A stretch of 64,000 bases of DNA from Antedon mediterranea. Taxonomy: Eukaryota; Echinodermata; Crinoidea; Comatulida; Antedonidae. Under the pieces are notes generated by a model, which worked only from the letters and a program-made list of their open reading frames with translations, was not told the DNA's origin and made no database searches. Location: the NCBI RefSeq assembly GCF_964355755.1, contig NC_092672.1, positions 15,250,501-15,314,500 on the forward strand. Direction: 5' to 3'. The position numbers were made by a program, and so were the translations under genes. Positions 21,361 to 32,902 of the stretch are shown piece by piece (positions within the stretch are counted from its first letter, which is position 1; each line of letters begins with the position of its first letter).

Positions 21361-21697
21361 AGGACAACAACACCCTCTGAACAACCACACCTATATCATG
21401 ACACCTACACCTTATAGGTTATAATTACGATCTTGTAAAACTTACTGAACTTCAAAACATAGGGAGAGAAATTGATCTTATATGGAAGCTTTTACATATT
21501 TTAATATGCGTATCGTCAGCAGTTATTTTACATTAAACGAGAATCGATCAAATTATTAAAACGTATTCCAATCTTGAAAAATAAAGGGGTGGCTTATTTT
21601 ATTCTTGTGTGACATTTTGAAGTTCAGTAAGTTTTATAAGATCGTAATTATAATCTAAGGTATAGATGTGGTTGTTCAGAGAGTGCTGTTGTTCTAG
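21361..21697. mobile_element. ~337-bp foldback element
   Basis: The left arm (21361-21460) and right arm (21612-21697) are imperfect reverse complements about 85-100 bases long. Matching words are TCTGAACAACCACACCTAT against ATAGATGTGGTTGTTCAGA and CTTACTGAACTTCAAAA against TTTTGAAGTTCAGTAAG. The 150-base centre has no coding capacity. Confidence 0.75.
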
Positions 21698-22003
21698 AGG
21701 GGTAGTTGTCCAGGGGCATAGCAGTTGGACTAGAGGTAAGTTGTGAGAGTGGGACTGGGACTGGAGCAGCCCCTTATTATCGATAAAATTGGCCCGATTT
21801 TGTTCTCTCTTTTAAATAACTGTTTTTCTTTCCCTTGTGAGAACGTTTGCATATCTTAACTCTCACCTGTATCAATTGAATCCATATTTGCATTTTACTT
21901 TTGTCTTATCTTTGCATATTTAATGATGTTTTTTTTTTGCCTCGTCTCTCAAACATGTCCCAAATCGTACTTCGGCTGCTCTTACATTCGCTAGTTTTAT
22001 ATT

Positions 22004-22500
22004 TTGTCAATGTTTAATGCTCCGTTTAATTGTTCTATGTCGTCTCGTTATATGCATCCCTCCAGGGGCACGCACGATGATATTGTATTTAACCCTTTCT
22101 CGCACCCTGAAAATTCAAATTCTGAAAGAGATCCCGACAAACAATTTTATACTGATAACATTATCTCTAAATACTACCACTCAGATGATTTTATAAATGC
22201 CAGCAAGAATATTGATAGGAACAAATGTTTTATCGATGATAAACTTTAACTCCAGAAGCTTACAACGTAACATTGATTATGTAAGTTTCTTAAATCCACT
22301 AACTTTTCTTTTGATATCATTGCAAGTAGTGAAACATGGCTTAAAACATAATCCAGTTGTTCCAATTCCAAATTATGTTTTTGTCTAAAAAACAGAGAAC
22401 TGAAGCGTGGTGGCGGTGTTGGCATTTATGTTCATGAACATTTTTTCTTTAAAATTCGACATATTTCAGTTCTCAGTTATCAAAAAACGACTACACAATA
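22004..22500 (+). pseudogene. 5' part of a LINE ORF2 (endonuclease start)
   Basis: An open stretch (22004-22249) of unknown N-terminal sequence leads, after a frame change, into endonuclease wording: INFNSRSLQRNIDYV (about 22240-22285), FDIIASSETWLKHN (about 22310-22350) and RGGGVGIYVHEHFFF (about 22407-22452). The ASSETWL block is the catalytic Glu region of apurinic-like LINE endonucleases. The rest of the EN and the RT do not follow; the next block is a different LINE in the opposite sense. Confidence 0.75.
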
Positions 22501-22549
22501 TAGCTCCATATTTTCGATAACAAATTAACATGGCATACTCACATAAGAC

Positions 22550-22935
22550 ATACGAAGTAAACTTGGTCATTCACTATCATTATTAGAGCGCATTCATAAA
22601 TTCAGTGACAACAAAACCGAATGATTATTATAATGTATAAATCAAGCAATATTTCATGATTCATAGAGTCAAATGCTTTTGACAGATCTATTACAAACGA
22701 TTGTTATCACTTGCTTTGGTCAATGTATCTATCGTTTGGAGAAGTACTTGTTTGGTTGAGTGTCACTCCCAGAACCCATATTGCGACTCAAAAGTACATT
22801 ATATTTAAGTAAAAATGACATTGTCTGATCGTACACTACCCTCTCATAGATCTTAGATAGACATGGTAAGATAGATATCGGTCTGTAATTGCTGACCTCT
22901 TCTTTATTGCACTTTTTATATACAGGCACAGTTCA
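22550..22935 (-). pseudogene. LINE reverse transcriptase fragment
   Basis: From 22929 down: PVYKKCNKEEVSNYRPISIL (RT motif 1-2), LSKIYERVVYDQTMSFL, NVLLSRNMGSGSDTQ, then VIDLSKAFDSMNHEILLDL (about 22690-22635), which carries the first catalytic Asp. Only about 130 residues remain. Its sense is opposite to the EN fragment at 22004-22500, so the two come from different insertions. Confidence 0.8.
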
Positions 22936-23524
22936 TTCATTCACCGATTAGATCATCAAACAATTTTTTTTTTATGATTATTCAATTGGAACTACTAATA
23001 ATTAATTATATGCCTAATTGAGATTTGTATTTTTAAAGATTGCTTACCGTATACACCTTTTAAATGCGTAAACTGATGTTCTTTTATAGTGTACTGCTGG
23101 ATATGCTATGAAAAATGATTACAACAAGTTTTATGATGCCTACAAAAACAAGTTACTGCGTTTAGATGATCATCAAATTTCAATAATTATTCCGAATAGA
23201 ATGTCCTGAACCATTATCCTTTGTTTCTTGTGACCCAAGCAATATGCTACACACAGGTTGCGGAATTGGGTTAATTAATGAGATGTAAAGCACATATTAT
23301 GAAGGCCAGGAACGTACGGTAACCACCCGGAGTTGAGAATAGTTCCACGATAAGACATCTTCTTCGATGAATGATAAAATACGAGCAAAGCGTAGCAAAA
23401 TAACGTCCAACGTCCAAAGGCCAAGTTACTAAAACATTCATAACTCATTAACGGACAGTCAAATGAACATACTTTTTGGATTAAAATGTTCTAGATTAGC
23501 CTATCGTAAAGGCTGTTTTTTGAC
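22936..23524. other. No gene seen
   Basis: Spacer before the nuclease-like pseudogene. No motif or repeat could be defined. Confidence 0.35.
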
Positions 23525-25917
23525 TTGCATGTTTGTATTATTGAGCGAAAAGAGCTAAGACTGTTGAAAAGAAATACCTTTAACATTTGTGGAGAGTCAT
23601 TTCATGGAATGGGGATCATTGCCACTTTTACACCAGAAAAATGTCTACATAAACCTGTACCTAGAATGTCAGTTACAACAGATGACATCATCAAAGTAGG
23701 CAGGATTAACATCAAAACTTTCAAATCCCAGCACACAGGACGCAGTCCATTAACATACAAAGAACTTCAATCAATGGAAGTGTATGATTCAACGTATCAT
23801 GTTGATCTTCTGTGGGACGTGGTATTTGCTCTTCGCCCCAAAAGACCTGAGTAGTCAGGTCTAATGCAGGCCGTACATCATGGTAATTATCCTGGTAAAT
23901 ATTCGATGCAATTCCTGCCCATGATAGATTTAAATCCATCTGACATGTCATGTATCTTCTCCACACTCTCGTATAAGCTAAGGCATACAATGTGACACCC
24001 GTTATTACATTTGATCTACCACTTGATCATGTCCATTGTCCTGAGACTAGAGGGCTTACATATGGAAATGAGCTTCTTGGGCTGCATTGGGTAAATTATG
24101 GCAGGAAGTGGTCTACAAGAGATCCTTGAAGTGGCATATGCAGGAAATGCCGTCATGCATATGCTGAGTGGAAAAGCAATTTTCAGCAGTCCGAGTACAT
24201 CTCTTGGTTGATGTTGCCATGCATACCATATTACTAGATATAAAGCATATAATCTTACTATATCCACTTTTCAACCTGATCAACTACAACACAATCGAGA
24301 CACGGAAACAACCTGTGAGAACGATCAAACAACAGAACATTCAGAAGCAATGGAAATAGAAGTTGATGCTGACATTATTCCAAACACACGACCAGATTTG
24401 CTCGAAGCCAGTAAGATTTTGGATAATCTAATAAATGATCCCGACGCGCATATTGACCTTTCCTCTTCAGATGTCCTTACAAGAATTACTCATAGATTGA
24501 AAGAAGAGCGGAACTTACTTAGTGATAAAAGGACTGCCAACTCTGGTTGCAATATTTGGACATGGTTGCTGTTTTAAACAAAATCATAAAAGCTGAACGT
24601 ATAGGGAATTGAGCTTTACATCTTTCAGCAGTAAAGGATATGTTACCTTTTTTTGCTGCGGCTGGGCATAACCTGTACACAAAATCTGCGTATCTGTACT
24701 TGAAAAAATGTGCCAACTCGAAAAGACCCACCCAGATGTCTACACCAACTTCATAAATGGTTTTCATGTGATTAGAAAAAGTGATCGGTACTGGGCAGGA
24801 CTATCAATCTTATTATTGAGCAAGTCCTAATGAGAAGTGTCAAAACAAGTGGTGGGTTAACGAGAGGTAGAGGCATGACAGAAGTTCAACGGTTGACCTG
24901 GGTACTGGAAATGCTTTCTTGTGCCGAGGTAAACTTTGCAATGCAAGAGCTCACCAGTGTTAACTACAACACTAGTGAGCAACACAAAGACACATCACAA
25001 TCTAGTCAAAAAAGAGACACAGAAGATACTTATAAACTAATCGAAGCGTTCAAGGAGTGGGATCCATTTGGTAGTGAGTCATCACTGCGTACAGTAGCAT
25101 AGTAAGTGGTGTTGCTGCTACTGACAATGTAAATATTGACCAGGCAAGGTATGTGGGCCAGCGTATACTTGAATCGATGGTTGGAAAAAACCTTGATGAG
25201 TCACACTTGGATCCAAAACAGCTGTTGTCATTTGCGGAGATCCAGTCCAAGTTGATCCACAATTACTCTTTCAGCGATTAAGCGTTATCGCCACACGTGA
25301 AGAGGAGAAAGATCCCGCAAATTTATTTAAATATAAACTTTGCAGTCATCCAACTGCATTATTCGTTAATGTAGGGCTTCCCAGGGAGGCAAATAAGGCG
25401 ACACTAGCCGATGCCCTTTGGGAGATTGTAAAGCAGGAGGATCAGACAGACCCCCCCCCCCCTAATGATCCACATTATGTGCTTGATAATGGTGCCCTCT
25501 TGCAACGTTTACCATGGTCAAGAGGTCAAACATTTGATAGTATTTGTCATAAGTATGTATCATATGTGACAAGTCGGTATGGAATTCCAACTATTGTATT
25601 TGATGGTTATGAAGATGGACCTGCAATCAAAGATTGCACACACTGCAGACGTACAGGCAGTTCCAATGGACCAAATGTTTTGTTTACGGGAGAGACTTCG
25701 CTAATTATGACCAACAAAGTAAACAAGCAACGATTTCTTCATTTTCTCAGTTTACATCTTGAAAAGGCAGGTTGTACAATTCATGCCAAAGGAGATGCAG
25801 ATATCCTAAGATAGCAGTTGAGTCAGCAAGGGTTAACACAGTTCTTGTTGGTGACGCTACTGATTTGCTAATCCTGCTGTGCTATTATGGAGATACAATT
25901 GAGAAAAAACATTGTTA
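23525..25917 (+). pseudogene. Multi-copy nuclease-like gene family, broken copy 1
   Basis: A long protein can be followed through frame changes and stops. Blocks in order: SFHGMGIIATFTPEKC and KVGRINIKTFKS (23590-23730), MQFLPMIDLNPSDMSCIFST (about 23920-23970), EMSFLGCIG and AYAGNAVMHMLSGKAI (24065-24180), KDMLPFFAAAGHNLYTKSA (about 24630-24690), LIIEQVLMRSVKTSGGLTRG (about 24810-24870), GQRILESMVGKN (about 25160-25195), HYVLDNGALLQRLPWSRG (25473-25525), IVFDGYEDGPAIKDCTH (25586-25640), KGDAD (25788-25802), VLVGDATDLLILL (25842-25880). I recognise the wording from uncharacterised multi-copy proteins of marine invertebrates. The last three blocks resemble the acidic core of PIN/FEN-like nucleases; that is inference. 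A second copy lies at 57400-59735. Confidence 0.75.
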
Positions 25918-26929
25918 ACATAGTTTGCTAGAGGGTGCATGTAAACCCTTTTTGGCTCCCAAACTAATAGGCATGTTCTGTAAGTATACCTGTGTACAGA
26001 ATGAAATAAGGAAGGACACACGCTGGTACTAAAAAACTAATTATCAACTAACAATAGATTAATTTGAATAATAATAGAACAGCAACGCAAAAAACGGGTG
26101 AATTTTGAAAAGAAATAAGTTTTTTAAAACTACTCGTATCAAAAAACGTGTACATTAAATCAAATTATGTTTTGAAATCACAATTTATAACTCTTGCCTC
26201 TTGTACAAAAATGATGTTTTTTGGACAAGTAGTTCTCGAGAAAATGCAATTTCAGTACACTTGTTACTTTAAGATTCCCTGCCGGCTTTTGAAAATTGTC
26301 TCCTATCTTTTCTATCTGAAAATAGTTGATTAGAAATTAATTTTCAGCATTTTTAACTTCCAAAGCGCACGTACGCTTTTGGTGATGATACAGGAAGATG
26401 ACGCTTGACATGAAGCATCCGTGTGTCCAAGTTTCATTTGAAAAAGGCTGTTAGTTTTGAATTTATAGTCAATTTAAGAATTTCAGAAAATCGCGCGTAG
26501 TTACGCTACGTGACCATATTTTCATTAAAGTTTATTGCACAACTACATTACGTGCATCTGCTGGCCAAGTTATAACATAACTGCTATCGCCGTTTTCGAG
26601 ACCTGCGAACAAAAAATGAGCAGAAAAAATAAAAATTTTTGACAATAATAATAAGCGCCTCACTCGAATAAACTCCCCTCTATATAGACATTTAAATAGT
26701 GTCACCAGTTATTCACGTTACACCAACAATTGTATCGAGAAAAAAAAGAAATGTTGGCTCTACTAGTTCCCAGCGCCGAAATGTTTACCCAATTTAAATT
26801 TTAAAACCACAGAAGTCATCAATTAAAGTTGTCTTTCATAAGTGAATTTATTATCTTTTATTCTTTTTTCCGCGGAAGTGAATAACTTTATTGAAGCTAC
26901 AAAATGGCTTAATAAAAGTTCAATTTTAT
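25918..26929. other. No gene seen
   Basis: About 1 kb of AT-rich sequence after the pseudogene, with no supported feature. Confidence 0.35.
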
Positions 26930-26964
26930 CAAAGATAGTGTAGTAGATTTCTACACTATCTTTG
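26930..26964. repeat. Perfect 14-bp-stem hairpin
   Basis: CAAAGATAGTGTAG (26930-26943) and CTACACTATCTTTG (26951-26964) are exact reverse complements with a 7-base loop. The context gives no function. Confidence 0.75.
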
Positions 26965-27449
26965 ACTATTATTATATTTATCTTTGATTTTATTCATCTT
27001 TCTTCAGTGGACGCTGAATTGCGAGGGCGCTGTACTACTTATTTCACAAGTTGTTTAAAGACCGTGTGCGCGGTGTAAACATTGTCAAAAGAATTGACAT
27101 GTCGGGAATGCATGTGAATTATTGTTTTTTAAGATAAAGGGATGAAAGTAGTATAAGTAAATACAAATCTACGAACTATCTATTGAAGTCATTTCCAAGT
27201 GTTATTTTCGTGCTGCATGAAGAGAAATATCAACTCGATGGTACTAGCTAGGCCTAGGCTACAGACAGTTAGTAGTAGGCCCTTGTTATTATTTTACCAC
27301 ATGCCGAGCTGGACATCTGCAAACGTTTGAAAAAAAGGCACAAGCTAAAATAAAGGGTAAGAGTTTGCTTTTTGAAAAAAGATTTCTACCTACCTACCTA
27401 CCTACCTTGATCTACCTTTTAAGACCTCTTATCTTAAAGTTATATTGTC

Positions 27450-27605
27450 CTGTCACGCCAAAATTGGTCCGGCCCATCCGGATCGGATGGGCCGGATCGA
27501 TTTTGGTCGTAATCAAGCGCCAAAACTGGTCCGGTCGGATAAATTTTGGCATTGAAACAGCCTCTAAAACAGGTCCGGCTATAGGCCAAAACTGATCCGG
27601 CCTTT
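27450..27605. repeat. Cluster of CCAAAAYTGGTCCGGC-type repeats with a palindrome
   Basis: Four variants of CCAAAACTGGTCCGG occur in 140 bases (about 27458, 27521, 27567, 27583). The first is followed by GGCCCATCC-GGATC-GGATGGGCC, a 9-bp-stem palindrome. The GC-rich island stands out in AT-rich surroundings. It may be the subterminal repeat region of a MITE. A (CTAC)n run lies just upstream at about 27388-27410. Confidence 0.6.
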
Positions 27606-27902
27606 AAAATCGCTTATTTATTCTTTAAAATGTGTTAAGAAGCCTGCAAACAGTTCAAATGGTTAAAGTATTAAAACTATGCTTAAAGTAAATATACTAA
27701 ATATTACCATACAAACGAAAAGAAATAATCAAGACACTAATTAATTAATCGGCTTTTGGGATATTCTATTGTTCAGTTCGTTTAAAACTAATTAGTAATA
27801 GTAATTTTATATTATGTCTAAGATCTTAGATATTATACAAACTGAATACGTCTTGGGCGTATTCAATAATGATTAATAATAAAATATAGAACGTTAATTA
27901 TT

Positions 27903-27992
27903 AGTTATCCGCTTGGTAGAGCGGATAACTCCTTGTTATTGTATGGGATCAATATTTTTGGTTATCCGCAACTTGTAAAGTTGCGAATAACC
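27903..27992. repeat. Two related hairpins in tandem
   Basis: Hairpin 1 (27903-27930) has an 11-bp perfect stem AGTTATCCGCT/AGCGGATAACT. Hairpin 2 (27960-27992) has a 15-bp stem starting GGTTATCCGC with one mismatch and a GTA loop. Both share GTTATCCGC and both are followed by CCTTGTTATTGT. The lower stem halves differ but stay paired. Confidence 0.75.
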
Positions 27993-28142
27993 CTTGTTAT
28001 TGTCACGATCTTTTTTATATCTTCTTTGTTATTCTTCTTTCTTTCCCAGAATTTTGTGTCACGCATATCTGTTATTCTTGTAAATATAACATTTCATAAC
28101 TTTGTCAACATATGGACATTTACGTGAAGTTGTGCACCTCCA

Positions 28143-31100
28143 TATTTTTTATTTATTTGCTGTTTATGCTATATCAAGTATAGCAATTGCACAGCTATTT
28201 ATTTGCTATTTATGCTATATCAAGTATAGCAATTGCACAGCTATTTATTTGCTATTTATGCTATATCAAGTATAGCAATTACAGAGCTATTTATTTGCTG
28301 TTTATGCTATATCAAGTATAGCAATTGCACAGCTATTTTATTTGCTATTTATGCTATATCAAGTATAGCAATTGCACAGCTATTTATTTGCTGTTTATGC
28401 TATATCAAGTATAGCAATTGCACAGCTATTTATTTGCTATTTATGCTTTATCAAGTATAGCAATTACAGAGCTATTTATTTGCTGTTTATGCTATATCAA
28501 GTATAGCAATTGCACAGCTATTTATTTGCTGTTTATACTATATCAAGTATAGCAATTGCACAGCTATTTATTTGCTATTTATGCTATATCAAGTATAGCA
28601 ATTGCACAGCTATTTATTTGCTGTTTATACTATATCAAGTATAGCAATTGCACAGCTATTTATTTGCTATTTATGCTATATCAAGTATAGCAATTGCACA
28701 GCTATTTATTTGCTATTTATGCTATATCAAGTATAGCAATTACACAGCTATTTATTTGCTGTTTATGCTATATCAAGTATAGCAATTGCACAGCTATTTA
28801 TTTGCTATTTATGCTATATCAAGTATAGCAATTACAGAGCTATTTATTTGCTGTTTATGCTATATCAAGTATAGCAATTGCACAGCTATTTATTTACTAT
28901 TTATGCTATATCAAGTATAGCAATTGCACAGCTATTTATTTGCTATTTATGCTATATCAAGTATAGCAATTACAGAGCTATTTATTTGCTGTTTATGCTA
29001 TATCAAGTATAGCAATTGCACAGCTATTTTATTTGCTATTTATGCTATATCAAGTATAGCAATTGCACAGCTATTTATTTGCTGTTTATACTATATCAAG
29101 TATAGCAATTGCACAGCTATTTATTTGCTATTTATGCTATATCAAGTATAGCAATTGCACAGCTATTTATTTGCTATTTATGCTATATCAAGTATAGCAA
29201 TTACACAGCTATTTATTTGCTGTTTATGCTATATCAAGTATAGCAATTGCACAGCTATTTATTTGCTATTTATGCTATATCAAGTATAGCAATTGCACAG
29301 CTATTTATTTGCTGTTTATACTATATCAAGTATAGCAATTGCACAGCTATTTATTTGCTGTTTATGCTATATCAAGTATAGCAATTGCACAGCTATTTAT
29401 TTGCTATTTATGCTATATCAAGTATAGCAATTGCACAGCTATTTATTTGCTATTTATGCTATATCAAGTATAGCAATTACACAGCTATTTATTTGCTGTT
29501 TATGCTATATCAAGTATAGCAATTGCACAGCTATTTATTTGCTATTTATGCTATATCAAGTATAGCAATTACAGAGCTATTTATTTGCTGTTTATGCTAT
29601 ATCAAGTATAGCAATTGCACAGCTATTTATTTACTATTTATGCTATATCAAGTATAGCAATTGCACAGCTATTTATTTGCTATTTATGCTATATCAAGTA
29701 TAGCAATTACAGAGCTATTTATTTGCTGTTTATGCTATATCAAGTATAGCAATTGCACAGCTATTTTATTTGCTATTTATGCTATATCAAGTATAGCAAT
29801 TGCACAGCTATTTATTTGCTATTTATGCTATATCAAGTATAGCAATTACAGAGCTATTTATTTGCTGTTTATGCTATATCAAGTATAGCAATTGCACAGC
29901 TATTTATTTGCTGTTTATACTATATCAAGTATAGCAATTGCACAGCTATTTATTTGCTGTTTATACTATATCAAGTATAGCAATTGCACAGCTATTTATT
30001 TGCTATTTATGCTATATCAAGTATAGCAATTGCACAGCTATTTATTTGCTATTTATGCTATATCAAGTATAGCAATTACACAGCTATTTATTTGCTGTTT
30101 ATGCTATATCAAGTATAGCAATTACAGAGCTATTTATTTGCTGTTTATGCTATATCAAGTATAGCAATTGCACAGCTATTTATTTGCTGTTTATACTATA
30201 TCAAGTATAGCAATTGCACAGCTATTTATTTGCTATTTATGCTATATCAAGTATAGCAATTACAGAGCTATTTATTTGCTGTTTATGCTATATCAAGTAT
30301 AGCAATTGCACAGCTATTTTATTTGCTATTTATGCTATATCAAGTATAGCAATTGCACAGCTATTTATTTACTATTTATGCTATATCAAGTATAGCAATT
30401 GCACAGCTATTTATTTGCTATTTATGCTATATCAAGTATAGCAATTACAGAGCTATTTATTTGCTGTTTATGCTATATCAAGTATAGCAATTGCACAGCT
30501 ATTTTATTTGCTATTTATGCTATATCAAGTATAGCAATTGCACAGCTATTTATTTACTATTTATGCTATATCAAGTATAGCAATTGCACAGCTATTTATT
30601 TGCTATTTATGCTATATCAAGTGCAGAAATTACACAGCTATTTATTTGCTGTTTATGCTATATCAAGTATAGCAATTGCACAGCTATTTATTTGCTATTT
30701 ATGCTGTATCAAGTATAGCAATTGCACAGCTATTTATTTGCTATTTATGGCTATATTAAGTATAGCAATTGCACAGCTATTTATTTGCTATTTATGCTAT
30801 ATCAAGTATAGCAATTACAGAGCTATTTATTTGCTGTTTATGCTATATCAAGTATAGCAATTGCACAGCTATTTTATTTGCTATTTATGCTATATCAAGT
30901 ATAGCAATTGCACAGCTATTTATTTACTATTTATGCTATATCAAGTATAGCAATTGCACAGCTATTTATTTGCTATTTATGCTATATCAAGTATAGCAAT
31001 TACAGAGCTATTTATTTGCTGTTTATGCTATATCAAGTATAGCAATTGCACAGCTATTTTATTTGCTATTTATGCTATATCAAGTATAGCAATTGCACAG

Positions 31101-31353
31101 CTATTTATTTACTATTTATGCTATATCAAGTATAGCAATTGCACAGCTATTTATTTGCTATTTATGCTATATCAAGTGCAGAAATTACACAGCTATTTAT
31201 TTGCTGTTTATGCTATATCAAGTATAGCAATTGCACAGCTATTTATTTGCTATTTATGCTGTATCAAGTATAGCAATTGCACAGCTATTTATTTGCTATT
31301 TATGGCTATATTAAGTATAGCAATTGCACAGCTATTTCCTTGCTATCTATGGT
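28143..31353. repeat. 46-bp satellite array (~70 copies) with higher-order repeats
   Basis: The unit is 46 bp (GCTATTTATTTGCTATTTAT plus GCTATATCAAGTATAGCA and ATTGCACA). Each unit contains TGCTATA-TCAAG-TATAGCA, a 7-bp-stem hairpin. Variants (TTGCACA, TTACAGA, TTACACA; GCTATTTAT, GCTGTTTAT, ACTATTTAT) recur in fixed order. A 47-bp variant (GCTATTTTATTTG) marks a higher-order unit of 185 bp near the right end, with larger steps of about 553, 691 and 737 bp further left, and 30399-30953 is repeated at 30954-31373 (offset 555). Long ORFs through it are by-products of the repeat. Confidence 0.95.
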
Positions 31354-31477
31354 TATGCTATTTGATGCCTTAGTGTGATTTTGTTAATCTTCCTCTGGCC
31401 AACAGAATAGACCACTTTCATTAGTCTAGTGTGCAAAGCTATCAAACAACTTGATAGCCTTGGTCTGTTTCCCTTTT
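31354..31477. other. Edge of the satellite
   Basis: Decayed satellite words (CTTGCTATCTATGGTTATGC) fade into unique sequence. A short inverted pair, GCTATCAAACAACTTGATAGC, lies near 31437-31457. Confidence 0.5.
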
Positions 31478-31575
31478 AGGGGGTGTCACGAAACCTAAGA
31501 CCACGAAAGCTAAGACCCCCTAAGACCTAAGATCACGAAAGCTAAGACCCAAGACCTAGATTACAAATTCTAAGA
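31478..31575. repeat. CACGAAAGCTAAGACC short tandem motif
   Basis: The word CACGAAASCTAAGACC occurs three times within 85 bases (about 31490, 31505, 31535), separated by CCTAAGACC words. This looks like the subterminal repeat region of an undefined element. Confidence 0.55.
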
Positions 31576-32194
31576 TATACTACAGCTTAAAAACAATACT
31601 TGTTTATCCTTACATAATTTTAAACATAGTAGGTTTCATTTATTACCATAAATATAATTAAATACTGCCGCAAAACATAGATAAACTCACATTATTTTCG
31701 CCCGTTGAGTAAATGTATATTTTTTCTTTACAACAAACAAACTTGACGGGTTGTTTGTTGGTATATATTTACTCCATTGTGTTGGTTCGGAGGATGTTTT
31801 TCTTCCGCACCTGCCTTGTGTTTTGACTCCAAATTTGTTAACTAACTTTATCCTGAATACCACACTTTAAAATTAGGACTTATAAGTACTTTAAGAAGGA
31901 GAAACACATAGAAACAAATAAATAAATCCTTTAAATTGATGATTTTACAGACGTGTTTCTTTGTATATTGTAACTCCTCCCCATGCTCAATATTTTTGTT
32001 TCTATGGAGCGCCAAAAGAGCAACAATAATAGTAAAAGTAACAAAAACAGAAAGAAAACGGACCAAAAAACTTATTATCATGATTTTTAAATTATAATTT
32101 ATTTTCGAGTATTTATTCTTTCGTACTAGCATCATTATACTATTATCATTACAATTTTAATTTTACATTGTTTCATCCACACAAGTGTACTTAG
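31576..32194. other. No gene; left flank of the Ty3 element
   Basis: AT-rich flank with no supported coding. Its last four bases, TTAG (32191-32194), are repeated after the 3' LTR as the target duplication. Confidence 0.5.
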
Positions 32195-32771
32195 TGTAAT
32201 ATATTGATATACCTTTATATTTAAGAAATTGACCTTTGTATCGGAATTCAAATAGGTTCACAAACTTGACCCAGAAAGTCCAAAGGAGAGTTTGTCCAGA
32301 TGTTTTAATGGCCATTTAGTTTATGATAGAGTCCCTAAAGAAAACACTTAGCTTAATTTTGTGACTTTCCCATCGAGTGATCGACACTATTTAAGTACAG
32401 ATTTGACAGTGTCATCCATCACAGAAATACCTTATTATACCGTTAATCACTCCCACTTAAACACCCCTGGATCAACTTAGGACCAATCGTTACCCTCACA
32501 GATGATGTAATGACATTATGCAAATGAACTGAGCCAATATACCCCCAAGTTTCAGAAGGGCCCAGACACACCTTACAACCACTTCTCCAGAAGCAGACCT
32601 ACACACACCACACCTCACCGACAGCATCATTGATCCTCCGCGTTCCTTATCTATACTTATAGTTGTATATTGTACTGAAGTATTATACTGAATAAACAAT
32701 ATATGTGTTACGACAGTCAAGCGAGTTAGAGTCTTTCATTAGTACCTCAACAACCCAAACATTATATTACA
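32195..32771 (+). repeat. 5' LTR (577 bp)
   Basis: Begins TGT and ends ACA, as LTRs do. A TATA-like TATTTAAG is near 32390 and a polyadenylation signal AATAAA at 32692-32697. A 74-codon antisense ORF is present in both LTRs but has no known motif. The LTR drives transcription of the element and marks its 3' end processing. Confidence 0.95.
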
Positions 32772-32784
32772 TGGTGGAAGACCC
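32772..32784 (+). other. Putative primer binding site
   Basis: TGGTGGAAGACCC starts immediately after the 5' LTR. TGG matches the CCA end of a tRNA. I cannot tell which tRNA acts as primer. Confidence 0.6.
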
Positions 32785-32902
32785 AAATTTCATAAGGAAC
32801 GGAGTGAGAAAACAAGAAATAAACACTTAACAAGACACGAAGACGAAGACGAAGACAAAAATAACCATATTTGTTTGAAAGGAGAGAAATTTACTTTGAC
32901 TC

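Noticed and set aside
28143-31353. CRISPR-like array of regular repeats
   Set aside because: There are no unique spacers: the whole 46-bp period is repeated, in an animal genome without cas genes.
28233-31373. Seven long similar ORFs of 75-152 codons with hydrophobic, membrane-like sequence
   Set aside because: They are translations of the 46-bp satellite. The unit is not a multiple of three, there is no start or codon signal, and identity between copies follows the DNA repeat exactly.
32496-32720. 74-codon antisense ORF in the LTRs, identical at 40369-40593
   Set aside because: Identity only reflects identical LTRs. No motif and no reason to expect antisense coding.
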